Shown: positions 37,925 to 47,101, counted from the first letter of the stretch. The stretch: DNA of 64,000 nucleotides from Collinsella sp. (GCA_031294825.1 JAUMPM010000040.1:1-64000), one strand, 5' to 3'. Notes: generated by a model from the letters alone, not told the origin. Numbers and translations are program-made.

Positions 37925-38803
37925 ATGAACAAGCCAAGTGTTTCTGCTGGCGTTGTTGCCGGCGTCGCCCTGGGAGCTGCGGCGCTTGGTGCGGCCGCCG
38001 TCGCTGTTCGTGCTGCCTGTCTGCAGGTCGCGCGAACCCGCAATGGGTTGGCGCGTGTGAAGCGCGTGCACGATGAGGGCGGCGACGAGATTCGCGTGTT
38101 AGTGCAAGGCGGCGTCTACCAAAGCGCAAGCTACATTGGCGAGCGTTGGGCGGAGCCCGTCTTTGCGTACTATCGTGCGTTTGACGACGTGTTTGAGTCC
38201 GAGGATGTGATGCGCGATGCTTATGGCCACGGCATCGACCGTATGCTTATGCTGGGCGGCGGTGGGTTTGCCTATCCCAAGTTCGCGTTGATGTCGCACG
38301 AGAGCTTGCGCATGGACGTCATTGAGTACGATGCCGAGATTACGCGTCTGGCACGTCGTTGGTTCTATCTGGACGAACTGGAGCACACGGTGGGCGACCG
38401 CTTGCGGGTGATTACCGCTGAGGCTCGTTCGTATCTGGGTGTGACGAGCGTGGGCCATCGTCGCTACGACGTGGTCGTAAGCGATTGCTTTGGCGGTGCC
38501 GAGCCCGTACGTGAGCTGGCGACGGTTGAGGCGTTGCGTTTGGTGCGAGGCAGCCTGAACCCCGGGGGTATCTACGTGGCCAATATTGTGAGCGCTAACG
38601 AGGGGAGCGATGTGACGTTCCTGCGCGACTGCGCTGCCACGGCACTCGGGGTGTTCGCCCATGCTTGGGTGGTCCCATGTGGCGATGCGGAGTTCGGCGG
38701 CGAGGAGAACTACCTGCTCATCGCCAGCGACGGCGACTATGTCTTCGCCGAAGCCGTGCCCTTCGACGATGACTTTCTCGGCACCGTCCTTCACGACAAG
38801 TAG
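37925..38803 (+). CDS. Membrane-anchored spermidine-synthase-like protein
   Basis: A 292-aa protein with an N-terminal hydrophobic segment (SAGVVAGVALGAAALGAAAV) followed by a Rossmann methyltransferase-like domain of the spermidine-synthase type: RMLMLGGGGFAYPKF, MDVIEYDAEITRLARRWF, YDVVVSDCFGGAEP, SLNPGGIYVANIV. The N-terminal beta domain that binds putrescine in true spermidine synthases is reduced, so aminopropyl transfer is uncertain; a methyltransferase is possible. It abuts elp3 with no gap and uses the AAGGAGCT at the end of elp3 as RBS, so the two are co-expressed. Confidence 0.7.
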   Translation: MNKPSVSAGVVAGVALGAAALGAAAVAVRAACLQVARTRNGLARVKRVHDEGGDEIRVLVQGGVYQSASYIGERWAEPVFAYYRAFDDVFESEDVMRDAYGHGIDRMLMLGGGGFAYPKFALMSHESLRMDVIEYDAEITRLARRWFYLDELEHTVGDRLRVITAEARSYLGVTSVGHRRYDVVVSDCFGGAEPVRELATVEALRLVRGSLNPGGIYVANIVSANEGSDVTFLRDCAATALGVFAHAWVVPCGDAEFGGEENYLLIASDGDYVFAEAVPFDDDFLGTVLHDK

Positions 38804-38829
38804 GTCTCCCCGTCCCAAAAAGACTGGTC

Positions 38830-41274
38830 TTAGGCGTGGTCGCTCCAGCTGCGGACACGCTGCTTCATGCCCTCGATGTCGAGCACGCCTTCGGCAAAAC
38901 CCTTGCGCACGAGCTCTTCGGGAACAAACTCGTCGTAGCGGTCAAAATAAGGCACCTCGCCGGGATAGACGAGCTCGATGGGATCGAAGTCCTTCTCGGC
39001 CTCGGCGGCGAGCACCTCAAAGAACGTCTCTTCGTCGGCCTTCATCTTAAACTGCATAAAGTACGGGCGCGATGGGTCAAGTCCGCGAAGGCCCAGCTCC
39101 GCGGCACATTTAATCTTGAGCATGCGCTCGAGCGCCAAAAAGGCGTAGCTGCCCAGCCAGGGGAAGAGCACCCAGGTATCGCCGCCCAGGTTGATGAGTG
39201 GTTTAGTTCCCGCATCCGAAAGCTTGGCCGTATGACGAGCCTGCGCTAATCGGGCCCGTGCGTTACCCATGAGGTACGGATATGTCGCGTGCTCGTTGAG
39301 CGCCTTGCGCATGCGCTCGAGTACGTGTGTATTGATGTCGCCGGGGCAGTCGCCAAAGTAGGCCGGCACCCGGCCCTTGACCTGCGTGGCAAAGACGGTG
39401 TGGCGCTTCCAGTCCACTTCCTCGACAATCCAGCAGTGTCCGGCGATGGCGATGCGCTCACCGGGCGGGGGCGGATTAACGATCGTGCCCAGCTCAGCCG
39501 ATTCGCTCCGGACGGTAAACTCCTCGTTTTCCTGGAATACGGCGTAGAACTTAAAGTTGTTGATGATGCGCTCGCCCGCGAGACCCACGATGAGCCCGCC
39601 ACCTTCGGTGACCTGGATATGGTCGATCTGGATGGGGGGGCGCAGCAGCACGCGATAGTCATCGGCCGAGACGCGGTGGAAATAGCTGAGCGTGAGCACA
39701 CGCTGAGCAAGCTCCGCCGGTGTGAGCTCGCCGGTACTGGCGAGCGTCGACATGGTCTGGTGATAGAGCAAACTGTAGGGGAGTCGATCGAGCTCGGGCG
39801 GCTCGACCCACTTTTCTTCGCGATAGAGTTGTACGAGTGCGATGCCCTGTAGGAGCTTCCAGGGTATCGTTTCGGGCATCATCGTGCGCGGCTCGGGCTC
39901 CTCCTCGCGCATGACAAACCACATCTCGGGCGGAAGATCGCGGCGGCCTGTGCGCCCCATGCGCTGCAAAAAGGAGCTGACGGTAAACGGTGCATCGATC
40001 TGGAACGCGCGCTCCAGGCGACCGATATCAATGCCGAGCTCCAGCGTGGAGGTGGTGACGGTTGTCTGCGCCTGTTCCTCGTCGCGCATGAGTTCCTCGG
40101 CCGTCTCGCGCAACGATGCCGAAAGATTGCCGTGATGAATGAGGAAACGGTCGGGCTCGTGCCGGTTCTCGCAGTAGCTACGCAGCATGGAGCACACGGC
40201 CTCTGCCTCCTCGCGCGAGTTGGCAAAGACCAGGCACTTGCGGCCGCGCGTATGCTCAAAGATATAGCCCATACCGGGGTCGGCGTTGTCGGGCGCCGTG
40301 TCGGTGGGGTTGAGAAGCGCCTGCTCGGTCGCTCGTGGGATGTCGACTTCGCCCTCGGGGGCCGAGGAAGTGCGACGGTCCTTGGGTGTGGCCTTGCCCC
40401 GTGTCCGCTCACGATGTTGACGGCGTTCCTCTTGTGTGAGCTGTCCGCTGTGACGCATGTCTTGGGCGCCGGCGGGCAGTGCCGCGGGTGCCGCCGCCTC
40501 GATGCGCTCGCACGCAAGCACTTCGGCCTCTTGAGGACCCATGCTCTCGAATCCCCGCTGCTGTGCCTGGGGACCCGAGTTGTAGAAGTGCTCCATGGAG
40601 ATACGCCACACGCGACGCGGTTCCTCAAAACGGGGGATAACGCAGTCGCGTCCCGTTCCCTGCGAGAGAAAAGCGCCCGTGCGCTCGGGGTCGCCGATGG
40701 TGGCCGAAAGGCCAATGCGGCGGGGCTGCACGCCTGCCATGCGCGAGAGGCGCTCGATAAGACAGAGCGTCTGCCCGCCGCGGTCGCCGCGCATGAGAGA
40801 ATGAACCTCGTCGATGACGACGTAGCGCAGGTCGCAAAACATGCGCGGGATCGCCATGTGCTTATGGATCAGGAGCGCCTCGAGCGATTCGGGCGTAATC
40901 TGAAGGATGCCGCTCGGCTTTTTGATGAGTTTGGCCTTGTGTGACTGCGAGACATCGCCATGCCAGTGCCAGACGGGGATATCGGCTTCTTCGCATAGGT
41001 CGTTGAGGCGGACGAATTGGTCGTTGATGAGCGCCTTGAGGGGGCCGATGTAGAGGGCGCCCACGCTTGCGGGCGGGTTCTCCCAAAACTCGGTCAGGAT
41101 GGGAAAGAAGGCTGCCTCGGTTTTGCCGGAAGCCGTGGATGCCGTCAGGAGCACATTGTCCTGCGAGTTAAAGATGGCATCTGCCGCCGCAACCTGAATG
41201 GAGCGTAGGCTCTCCCAATCGTGGGAGTAGATGAAGTCTTGGATAAACGGGGCGTAGCGGTCAAAGGCGTTCAC
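38830..41274 (-). CDS. sngC: Shango SngC-like DEAD/DEAH-box helicase
   Basis: An 814-aa Lhr-like superfamily 2 helicase. Motifs: TASTASGKTE (I), GPLKALINDQ (Ia), VIDEVHSL (II, DEVH), LSATIGDPERTG (III), FANSREEAEAV (IV), TTSTLELGIDIG (V) and QRMGRTGRR (VI). A charged insert of about 90 residues lies near 270-360. The C-terminal half carries a beta-rich domain (VGLAGERIINNFKFYAVFQ) as in Lhr-type enzymes. GTG 41274 has AAAGGAGG 4 bases upstream and is preferred to 41337. It is third in the TerB / ATPase / helicase order of Shango anti-phage systems. A hairpin separates it from sngB by 116 bases. A G7 tract lies at 39634-39640. Confidence 0.85.
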   Translation of the reverse strand: MNAFDRYAPFIQDFIYSHDWESLRSIQVAAADAIFNSQDNVLLTASTASGKTEAAFFPILTEFWENPPASVGALYIGPLKALINDQFVRLNDLCEEADIPVWHWHGDVSQSHKAKLIKKPSGILQITPESLEALLIHKHMAIPRMFCDLRYVVIDEVHSLMRGDRGGQTLCLIERLSRMAGVQPRRIGLSATIGDPERTGAFLSQGTGRDCVIPRFEEPRRVWRISMEHFYNSGPQAQQRGFESMGPQEAEVLACERIEAAAPAALPAGAQDMRHSGQLTQEERRQHRERTRGKATPKDRRTSSAPEGEVDIPRATEQALLNPTDTAPDNADPGMGYIFEHTRGRKCLVFANSREEAEAVCSMLRSYCENRHEPDRFLIHHGNLSASLRETAEELMRDEEQAQTTVTTSTLELGIDIGRLERAFQIDAPFTVSSFLQRMGRTGRRDLPPEMWFVMREEEPEPRTMMPETIPWKLLQGIALVQLYREEKWVEPPELDRLPYSLLYHQTMSTLASTGELTPAELAQRVLTLSYFHRVSADDYRVLLRPPIQIDHIQVTEGGGLIVGLAGERIINNFKFYAVFQENEEFTVRSESAELGTIVNPPPPGERIAIAGHCWIVEEVDWKRHTVFATQVKGRVPAYFGDCPGDINTHVLERMRKALNEHATYPYLMGNARARLAQARHTAKLSDAGTKPLINLGGDTWVLFPWLGSYAFLALERMLKIKCAAELGLRGLDPSRPYFMQFKMKADEETFFEVLAAEAEKDFDPIELVYPGEVPYFDRYDEFVPEELVRKGFAEGVLDIEGMKQRVRSWSDHA

Positions 41275-41358
41275 GGGGCCTCCTTTCAACAACGGGTTAT
41301 CAAACGCAACGGGCAATGGGTCGTCGAATTGCAACATCGACGTTTGCCCAGATAAAAT

Positions 41359-41389
41359 CTGCCAAAATAAACCTGTCCCTTTTTGGCAG
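41359..41389 (-). repeat. Hairpin between sngB and sngC
   Basis: CTGCCAAAA (41359-41367) pairs with TTTTGGCAG (41381-41389) around a loop containing CCTGTCCC. On the minus strand ATTTTATC follows, so it may attenuate transcription into sngC. The loop motif matches the palindrome at 27461-27493. Confidence 0.5.
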
Positions 41390-41390
41390 G

Positions 41391-42695
41391 TTAGATGGTG
41401 AATTCGGCGAAGTTACGGTTGCCGCCTGTGGTATCGGTGTCGCCTGTTGCGGTTGCTGGCGCCAGCGCGTCACCGCCGATGCTTTGCAGCAGCTCGGCTA
41501 CGTTGGCGTCGGGGTTCTGGCATAGGATGTCGAGCAGCTCGATAAAGTCACGAATAACTTCACGCGGCGTCAGATGCGTATCGGCTCCCACACGACCGAA
41601 CTCGATCTTGAGGAAGTCCACCAAGTCGTTCTCGGTAAGCGTGGGCGTCCAGCCAAAGTAGCCGGCATGGATCTGCATGAGCTTTTCGATGAGCACCAGC
41701 AGCTCCTCGTAGGTGAGCGGCTGCAGGCGGATGATGGGAGCGAGCATGTCTTTGAGATCATCGCGCGCAAAACGGCCCTGAGCGAGACGGCTCCGAAGGG
41801 CCTCGTAGGAAAAGACGCCGCGGCGGCGGTCCTCGATAGAGGTCGGCGTGCCGCCCATGATCATGCCCAGGTACTGTGCCTTGCCCTGCAGCGTGTCGTT
41901 GTACATCGTTAGGATTTTCTCGTAGTTGTATTGGCGCGTAATCGCGTTAGGAATCTTATACAGGTTCACGAGCTCGTCGATGAGCACCAGCATACCCTTG
42001 TAGCCGCTGCAGACCAAAAAACGTGCGATGAGCTTGACGTAGTCGTACCAGTCGTCGTCGCTGATGATGGTCGAGGAGCCCAGCTCGGCGCGCGCTTCGC
42101 TCTTGGTGCGGTATTCGCCACGAATCCATTTGGTCACCCGGCTCATAGCTTCTTCATCGCCTTCGGATACGGCCGCGCGGTAGCGGCGGAGCATGCGGGT
42201 GAAGTCAAAGCCGTGGACCATCTCCTCGAGCGGGGCCAGTTGGGCATTAACGACCGACTCGTCGACGTCGGCACACGAGGCAACCCAGCGATCCAGAATA
42301 AGGTTGAGCGCGCCGCCCTCGGGGCGCGTCTTGGTCGATATATTGCGGATGAGCTCGCGGTAGGTGGCAAGGCCCTGTCCCTGACCGCCTTGCAGGCGGC
42401 GCTCGGGCGACAGGTCGGCATCGGCGACGACGAATCCCTCGCCCATGGCGTGCGTGCGGATGGTCTGAAGCAAGAAACTCTTGCCGGCGCCGTAGCGACC
42501 GACCAGAAAGCGGAAGCTTGCGCCGCCGTCGGCGATGAGACTCAAATCGGTGAGCAGGGCACGAATCTCGACCTCGCGTCCCACGGTGATATAGGGAAGG
42601 CCGATGCGCGGGACCACGCCGCCCTTGAGCGAGTTGAGAATGACGGCAGCGACGCGCTTGGGCACGCGGGGTGCTGCGGATGCGGTATCACTCAT
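41391..42695 (-). CDS. sngB: Shango SngB-like P-loop ATPase (DUF2791/BrxD-like)
   Basis: A 434-aa ATPase. Walker A is VGRYGAGKSF (residues 65-74) and Walker B KGMLVLIDELVNLYK. The order of blocks (LPYITVGREVEIRALL, LSPERRLQGGQGQGLATYREL, RQYNYEKILTMYNDTLQG, YLGMIMGGTPTSIED) matches the DUF2791 ATPases also annotated as BrxD in BREX loci. In Shango the ATPase acts with the TerB-domain protein and helicase; mechanism is not established. The start overlaps the end of sngA by 8 bases, indicating translational coupling. Confidence 0.87.
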   Translation of the reverse strand: MSDTASAAPRVPKRVAAVILNSLKGGVVPRIGLPYITVGREVEIRALLTDLSLIADGGASFRFLVGRYGAGKSFLLQTIRTHAMGEGFVVADADLSPERRLQGGQGQGLATYRELIRNISTKTRPEGGALNLILDRWVASCADVDESVVNAQLAPLEEMVHGFDFTRMLRRYRAAVSEGDEEAMSRVTKWIRGEYRTKSEARAELGSSTIISDDDWYDYVKLIARFLVCSGYKGMLVLIDELVNLYKIPNAITRQYNYEKILTMYNDTLQGKAQYLGMIMGGTPTSIEDRRRGVFSYEALRSRLAQGRFARDDLKDMLAPIIRLQPLTYEELLVLIEKLMQIHAGYFGWTPTLTENDLVDFLKIEFGRVGADTHLTPREVIRDFIELLDILCQNPDANVAELLQSIGGDALAPATATGDTDTTGGNRNFAEFTI

Positions 42696-44448
42696 GGTCT
42701 AGGTATCCTCTCACGTCTGCTTCGTAGTCCTCAATAATCTGCGGCCCTGCCGCGCTAAATTCAATTACGGTGTCGCCTACCAGGTCAAAGAGCGCCTCGT
42801 TGATGGTATCGACGAGCATGTCCTCGCTCTGCCCCGATTGCGCTACCGCCGATTCCGCCTGTACTGCGTTGTGCTCGAGCAGCGCGCGGAGATAGGCGTC
42901 TGCGGCGGGCGCGAGTTCGTTCGTTGCGTCAGCGGGCGCAGCGGCTGCGAACGCTGACGTTGACGCGAGAAGCGGTGCCACGACACCAAACTGTTCGGTG
43001 GATATGGTCGGCTCGTCGGCCTCGTCCTGCCGAATGGGTGCCGCGACCGCCTCGACAATCGCGTCGGCTACGGGCTCGGCTTCCGGTTGCCCTGAGTCCG
43101 CTGCCTCAGCTTCTGCGGACGCGCCGTCCTCGCGTTCCTCATCGATCAAAAGCGCTTCGCGCGTTTGCGCAGCGGCGTTCCGAATGTGCCCCAGCTGACT
43201 CAGATCGATATCGATTTTGACGGGCTGGTGTGCGGCGTCCCACGAAAGCCATGCCACAATCTCGTCATCGATAATCTTGGCCAGATATTTGGGGACCTTT
43301 TCTTCCTTAAGGGGATGGGCGGGGTCCAGCGCCAGGCGCAGGCGTTGGTCGCAGGCGCGCATCATTTCACCGAGCTTGCTGCTCTTTTGCCTGCTGCCAT
43401 GGATACGCATGCATTCCCAAAAGCCGTTTTGGCAACGGTAGATATGGATAGGATCCAGGCGGTATTCGCAGTCCTCGTGGCGCTCGGGCGCAAAGAATAC
43501 GGCCGAGGCAAACATGGTGTAGGGCATGGCCGTCTCCTCCCCAAACAAGCTCGCCACGATGCCGGTCTTTCGGTGCGTGTCATAGTAGCGCGCCATGCGG
43601 ACATACACGGCGCATGCCACGTGGCGCAGATCGCGGTGGTGGCTGCGGTCGAGCCGCGAGTTACTTAGGTTGTACGTGGAGAGGGCGTTGATGGCGGCCA
43701 TGAGTCGCTCCTCGCGCACCTCATCGGGTGGAAGGGGGAGCGTGGGCTCGGAGGTTTTGCGACGCTTAGGGGTCTGACCGGACGGTGCCGGTGCTGGTAC
43801 AAGGTCTCGTGCCGCGCGCCGCAGCTCGATAAGGTCGTTATCGAACATGACGGTTTTAGAGTCGCGAAGCAGCTTGGGGTCGAGCCCGTGGAATACGGCG
43901 TAATCCTGCAGCCACACGCGTGCAAATCGGTCGATGCCGGGCTCGAAGGCGCGATAGACATCCCAAAAAGCCTTGATCTTGTTAAAACCATCGAGCGGGT
44001 CATCTACGCCAATGCCGCAAATCAGCTCATAGAGATACAGAAAGGCAAAGGACGTAGACGTTTCCTCGACGGTTCCGCGGCGCACTTGGGCACGCCAGGT
44101 AAAGTAGCCGCGCAACTGCCGGTCGCTCATGGCGTTGTAGGTGGGAAAGTACGACTTAAAGGTGCCGTTGTAGGGACAGTCGTCCTCAAAGTCGGCCATC
44201 AGCAGGCCCTGGCGGTAGAAAAGCTCGGCTTCCGAAAGCCAGCGACCTGCGCCGCCTTTGGGGTCATCCTGCCAACGCGATATCTCACGCATCTTGCGGT
44301 ACTGGTCGGGGAGGAAATTCTGCATCTGTCGGCCGGTTTTGAGAATCGGCTCGTCTGCGTAGATTTCGTTTGAGAAGCGGGCGGACTGATGGGTCCGGGC
44401 CTCGGCCATAATGCGCTCGATGAGCATCTTGATGTCCTGGTCGGCCAC
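42688..44448 (-). CDS. sngA: Shango SngA-like protein with TerB-N and TerB-C domains
   Basis: A 586-aa protein. The first 330 residues match a TerB-N domain (ISRWQDDPKGGAGRWLSEAE, RQLRGYFTWRAQVRRG, FLYLYELICGIG, LDGFNKIKAFWD). The end matches a TerB-C type helical domain (AYLRALLEHNAVQAESAVAQ, DTINEALFDLVGDTVIEF). An acidic Ala/Glu linker joins them. TerB domains occur in stress and defence systems and probably bind metal. GTG 44448 follows GAGGAGGAG. It is the first gene of the three-gene defence operon, with its own promoter upstream (44485-44513). Confidence 0.85.
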   Translation of the reverse strand: MADQDIKMLIERIMAEARTHQSARFSNEIYADEPILKTGRQMQNFLPDQYRKMREISRWQDDPKGGAGRWLSEAELFYRQGLLMADFEDDCPYNGTFKSYFPTYNAMSDRQLRGYFTWRAQVRRGTVEETSTSFAFLYLYELICGIGVDDPLDGFNKIKAFWDVYRAFEPGIDRFARVWLQDYAVFHGLDPKLLRDSKTVMFDNDLIELRRAARDLVPAPAPSGQTPKRRKTSEPTLPLPPDEVREERLMAAINALSTYNLSNSRLDRSHHRDLRHVACAVYVRMARYYDTHRKTGIVASLFGEETAMPYTMFASAVFFAPERHEDCEYRLDPIHIYRCQNGFWECMRIHGSRQKSSKLGEMMRACDQRLRLALDPAHPLKEEKVPKYLAKIIDDEIVAWLSWDAAHQPVKIDIDLSQLGHIRNAAAQTREALLIDEEREDGASAEAEAADSGQPEAEPVADAIVEAVAAPIRQDEADEPTISTEQFGVVAPLLASTSAFAAAAPADATNELAPAADAYLRALLEHNAVQAESAVAQSGQSEDMLVDTINEALFDLVGDTVIEFSAAGPQIIEDYEADVRGYLDHE

Positions 44449-44484
44449 CGCTCCTCCTCTCGAACGCAGCTACGGTGACCTCAT

Positions 44485-44513
44485 ATCATAGCACAGCATC
44501 AAACAGATGTTCG
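44485..44513 (-). promoter_or_regulatory. Promoter of the sngABC operon
   Basis: On the minus strand CGAACA (-35, 44508-44513), a 17-base spacer and TATGAT (-10, 44485-44490) preceded by TGC, an extended -10. It lies 37 bases before the sngA start codon. Confidence 0.55.
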
Positions 44514-44535
44514 AGATACTGCTGCGTAGATAGAT

Positions 44536-45252
44536 TTAGAACAGGAGGGCGTAGATGACGGCGATGACGACGGAGGGAAGCATATTGGCCGTGCGGAAGG
44601 TCTGAGGACGGATGAGGTTGACGCCGACGCAGAAGATGAGCATGGAGCCTACGAGCGAAAGGCTGTTGAGGGCTGCTGTGGTCATGATGGGGGAGAGCGC
44701 GCCGGCAAACAACGTGATCGTCCCCTGGAACACGGCGACGGGCAGGGCGGAGAAAATGCAGCCGCGGCCAAGCGACGCCGTCATGGTGCAGACGATGATG
44801 CAGTCCAATGCGCCTTTCAAGGCAAGCGTTGACCAGTCACCGAGCAGACCGTCCTGGATCGATCCTACAATGGCCATGGCGCCGATACACACAGTGAGTG
44901 AAGCCGAGACAAAAGCGTTGGTGAACTCGTTATCGCCCTCACTGCCGGTTTTGCGCTTGAGCCATTCGCCAAGGTTCTCGATGGTGGCTTCCAAGTTGAC
45001 GGCCTCGCCGATGAGCGAACCGAGCGCAAATGAGACGATGAGCATGGTGGTACCGGTGGTCGCTAGCGCCTTCCCATCGATAAGGAGCATCTTTTGCATG
45101 GTGCCGCCAAGGCCGATAAACAGGACGCACAGCCCCGATGCTTTCATGAGCGTGTCTTGGATGCGCGGTGTAATGAAGCGGCCGCCCGCTAATCCCAAAA
45201 GACCGCCCGCAACTAAAAGCACAACGTTGATGATTGTTCCCAAGCCCGGCAT
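44536..45252 (-). CDS. DUF554 family membrane protein
   Basis: A 238-aa protein with six to seven hydrophobic segments and the DUF554 pattern: MPGLGTIINVVLLVAGGLLG at the start, then LIVSFALGSLIGEAVNLE, VGSIQDGLLGDWSTLALKGALDC, and a C-terminal VIAVIYALLF. The function is unknown; it is a common transporter-like protein in Firmicutes and Actinobacteria (YdfK/YqgA type). ATG 45252 has AGGAGGG directly upstream, so the 23-residue longer frame is rejected. It lies downstream of the surface cluster and upstream of sngA, with a separate leader. Confidence 0.85.
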   Translation of the reverse strand: MPGLGTIINVVLLVAGGLLGLAGGRFITPRIQDTLMKASGLCVLFIGLGGTMQKMLLIDGKALATTGTTMLIVSFALGSLIGEAVNLEATIENLGEWLKRKTGSEGDNEFTNAFVSASLTVCIGAMAIVGSIQDGLLGDWSTLALKGALDCIIVCTMTASLGRGCIFSALPVAVFQGTITLFAGALSPIMTTAALNSLSLVGSMLIFCVGVNLIRPQTFRTANMLPSVVIAVIYALLF

Positions 45253-45370
45253 GAGCCCTCCTGTATTGATGCCAACGTGGCAATCGTAGCAGAACGAAAT
45301 GCGAGGCACATCGCGACTCATCTAATACGTTATATAAGTGGTGTTAGGAATGATGCGCAGCATTTAAGCC

Positions 45371-46801
45371 TCAGGTGGTTGTCGGGACATAGGGATAGTA
45401 TTCAAAGCGCAGTGTCATAAGCCGCTGCGGGGATTCAATAGCCGCGGCGATGATATTGGCATCGCGGGCGCGATCAAACCCTTCGAGCTCGATCTGGTAC
45501 GAGACGTCTTGCATAATGTCCAGACGTCGCCAGGCTAGGAGTGTGTCGCCATCGAATTCTAAGGTCTTGCCTCCGTCTGGAGCAACGGCGTATAGACGCA
45601 GCTTAGCGGTGGTTGCAGGGTCGACAACTGTGACCTTTTTAATTTCGTTTCGAGTATTCTTGGCGCCCAACAAGGTGAGCAGTGTTGGGGCCACGACCTC
45701 GCCCGATGGCAAAAAGACGACTTCGATGGATTCAGGAAATGCGATGATAGCCGACTTGCGGACGGGCTGATTGGCGGCGGCAGTTTCGATGTTCGCAGCG
45801 TCGATGACCTCTGTGTGGTCGAGCGCGGCAAGCACGCAGCAGTTACCTTCATCGATCTCTTGAGGATCAGCAAGCCCCAGACTGTCCGCGAGCTCGGGAT
45901 CGTTTGGATCGGTAGCGGGCTCATCCGGTGCTTCGAAAGAAGCTGGGACGCTGTTTGTCGGCGACGGCGTGTCGCCCGTACTTGCTTCTTTATCCGCGCT
46001 CTCTTCTTGTATGGTTGCGTTGATGGGTTCGTCGTTTGAGGGGAGCGTCTTGGCGTCAAGCGCGGAGGGGAGAATTCCGATGGCTCCGGATCCGTTCCAC
46101 TCCATTTCGAGAAGCGCCGGGTCGGCAAGAATGCGTTGCGTGCATTGCGCGTGGGCGTCGATTTCAATAGGGCCTGCCTCTATCCCTCGTGTAAGGCTGA
46201 GTGATCCGGCTGGCTTCTCGAAATGAGCGTCTGTGTCTTTGGTGCTGACGGCGTAGAACAGCAGGGACGCTTTTCCCGCCGCGATGGCATCGGTGCCGGC
46301 TTTGGTCAGCCGCAACGATGCCGTGAATGAGAGGGTGGGCTGCGCATCGTCTGCATTCGCGGCGGCGCAGCCCAGACATATACCGCCTCCTTTCTCGAAA
46401 AACGCACCGTCGAAGGCGACCTTCGCTCCGTTCGCCGAGTCATCGACCGGAGCGATGTCGATGCGCAGCTCTAAATTGCATGGATCGCCATCTGCATCGA
46501 GCACAACCGAGCGCCACGTGCAGACGGCGCACCCCGCCTGGGAGCCGTTTGCCTTGTTCGAACGATTGATATCCACGACTATCGAGCCGTCCGTATTACG
46601 ACGAAGGCATCCCGAGGTCGAGATTGCGGCCTGTGCGATCGAAAAACGCTTGCACGCAATGGCGCTCGACGGATTTGGTGCGGAGCTTAGGGCTGCTGGT
46701 AAGGAGTCTGCCATGACGGGAGTCGCCCAAGCGGCGACGGGCGTTCCGGTTGCGAGCGCGCCGCAGAGTGCGACGACGGGCAAAAGGTTCTTCGATGCCA
46801 T
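45371..46801 (-). CDS. Secreted cysteine-rich protein of unknown function
   Basis: A 476-aa exported protein. A Sec signal peptide occupies residues 1-31 (VVALCGALATGTPVAAWA core, cleavage near VMA). The mature chain has ten cysteines (SGCLRR, AGCAVCTW, PCNLEL, GICLGC, AQCTQR, GNCC), so disulfides are likely. Residues about 60-210 look beta-rich. A Pro/Glu/Asp linker around 250-310 separates a second beta-rich domain (residues 330-476), and the end is YYPYVPTTT. No LPxTG motif or membrane helix follows, so it may be held by the sortase-tailed neighbour or released. AAGGAG precedes the ATG by 5 bases. Last gene of the cluster. Confidence 0.7.
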   Translation of the reverse strand: MASKNLLPVVALCGALATGTPVAAWATPVMADSLPAALSSAPNPSSAIACKRFSIAQAAISTSGCLRRNTDGSIVVDINRSNKANGSQAGCAVCTWRSVVLDADGDPCNLELRIDIAPVDDSANGAKVAFDGAFFEKGGGICLGCAAANADDAQPTLSFTASLRLTKAGTDAIAAGKASLLFYAVSTKDTDAHFEKPAGSLSLTRGIEAGPIEIDAHAQCTQRILADPALLEMEWNGSGAIGILPSALDAKTLPSNDEPINATIQEESADKEASTGDTPSPTNSVPASFEAPDEPATDPNDPELADSLGLADPQEIDEGNCCVLAALDHTEVIDAANIETAAANQPVRKSAIIAFPESIEVVFLPSGEVVAPTLLTLLGAKNTRNEIKKVTVVDPATTAKLRLYAVAPDGGKTLEFDGDTLLAWRRLDIMQDVSYQIELEGFDRARDANIIAAAIESPQRLMTLRFEYYPYVPTTT

Positions 46802-46819
46802 GGGGTCTCCTTAGCTAAT

Positions 46820-47101
46820 TTAGTGCGGCCTGTCCGTGTTTTGTTTCTGGCTGCGTTTGATGTGCAGACCGAAGCCGGCGGTCCCCGCGCCTGCTGCTGT
46901 GGCGCCTGCTGCCAAGAGCCATCGTCTGTCGCCTGTCTGCGCCAACGGTTCTTCGCGGTCGCCGCGGTCGAGCTCCGAGAGGTCGACCGTCACTTGTGTG
47001 GCGGCCTGCGCCTGTTCTTGCTGGGCAAAGGCCATGGCTGGCCCAAACGCTAGGATGCTGACGGCGGCGGCCAGGGCGACGGCCTTATGCCGTGTGCGCA
47101 C
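46820..47101 (-). CDS. Small cell-wall-anchored protein (LAQTG sortase-type tail)
   Basis: A 93-aa exported protein consisting of a signal peptide (ALAAAVSILAFGPAMAFA), about 30 polar residues (QEQAQAATQVTVDLSELDRG), then LAQTG, a hydrophobic helix (WLLAAGATAAGAGTAGFGL) and a basic tail (HIKRSQKQ). This is the layout of sortase substrates, with LAQTG as an LPxTG variant. The mature part is too short for a domain, so it may be an anchor or the base of a complex. The frame opens at TTG 47131; GTG 47101 is chosen. It overlaps the end of the preceding gene by 17 bases. Confidence 0.65.
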   Translation of the reverse strand: MRTRHKAVALAAAVSILAFGPAMAFAQQEQAQAATQVTVDLSELDRGDREEPLAQTGDRRWLLAAGATAAGAGTAGFGLHIKRSQKQNTDRPH

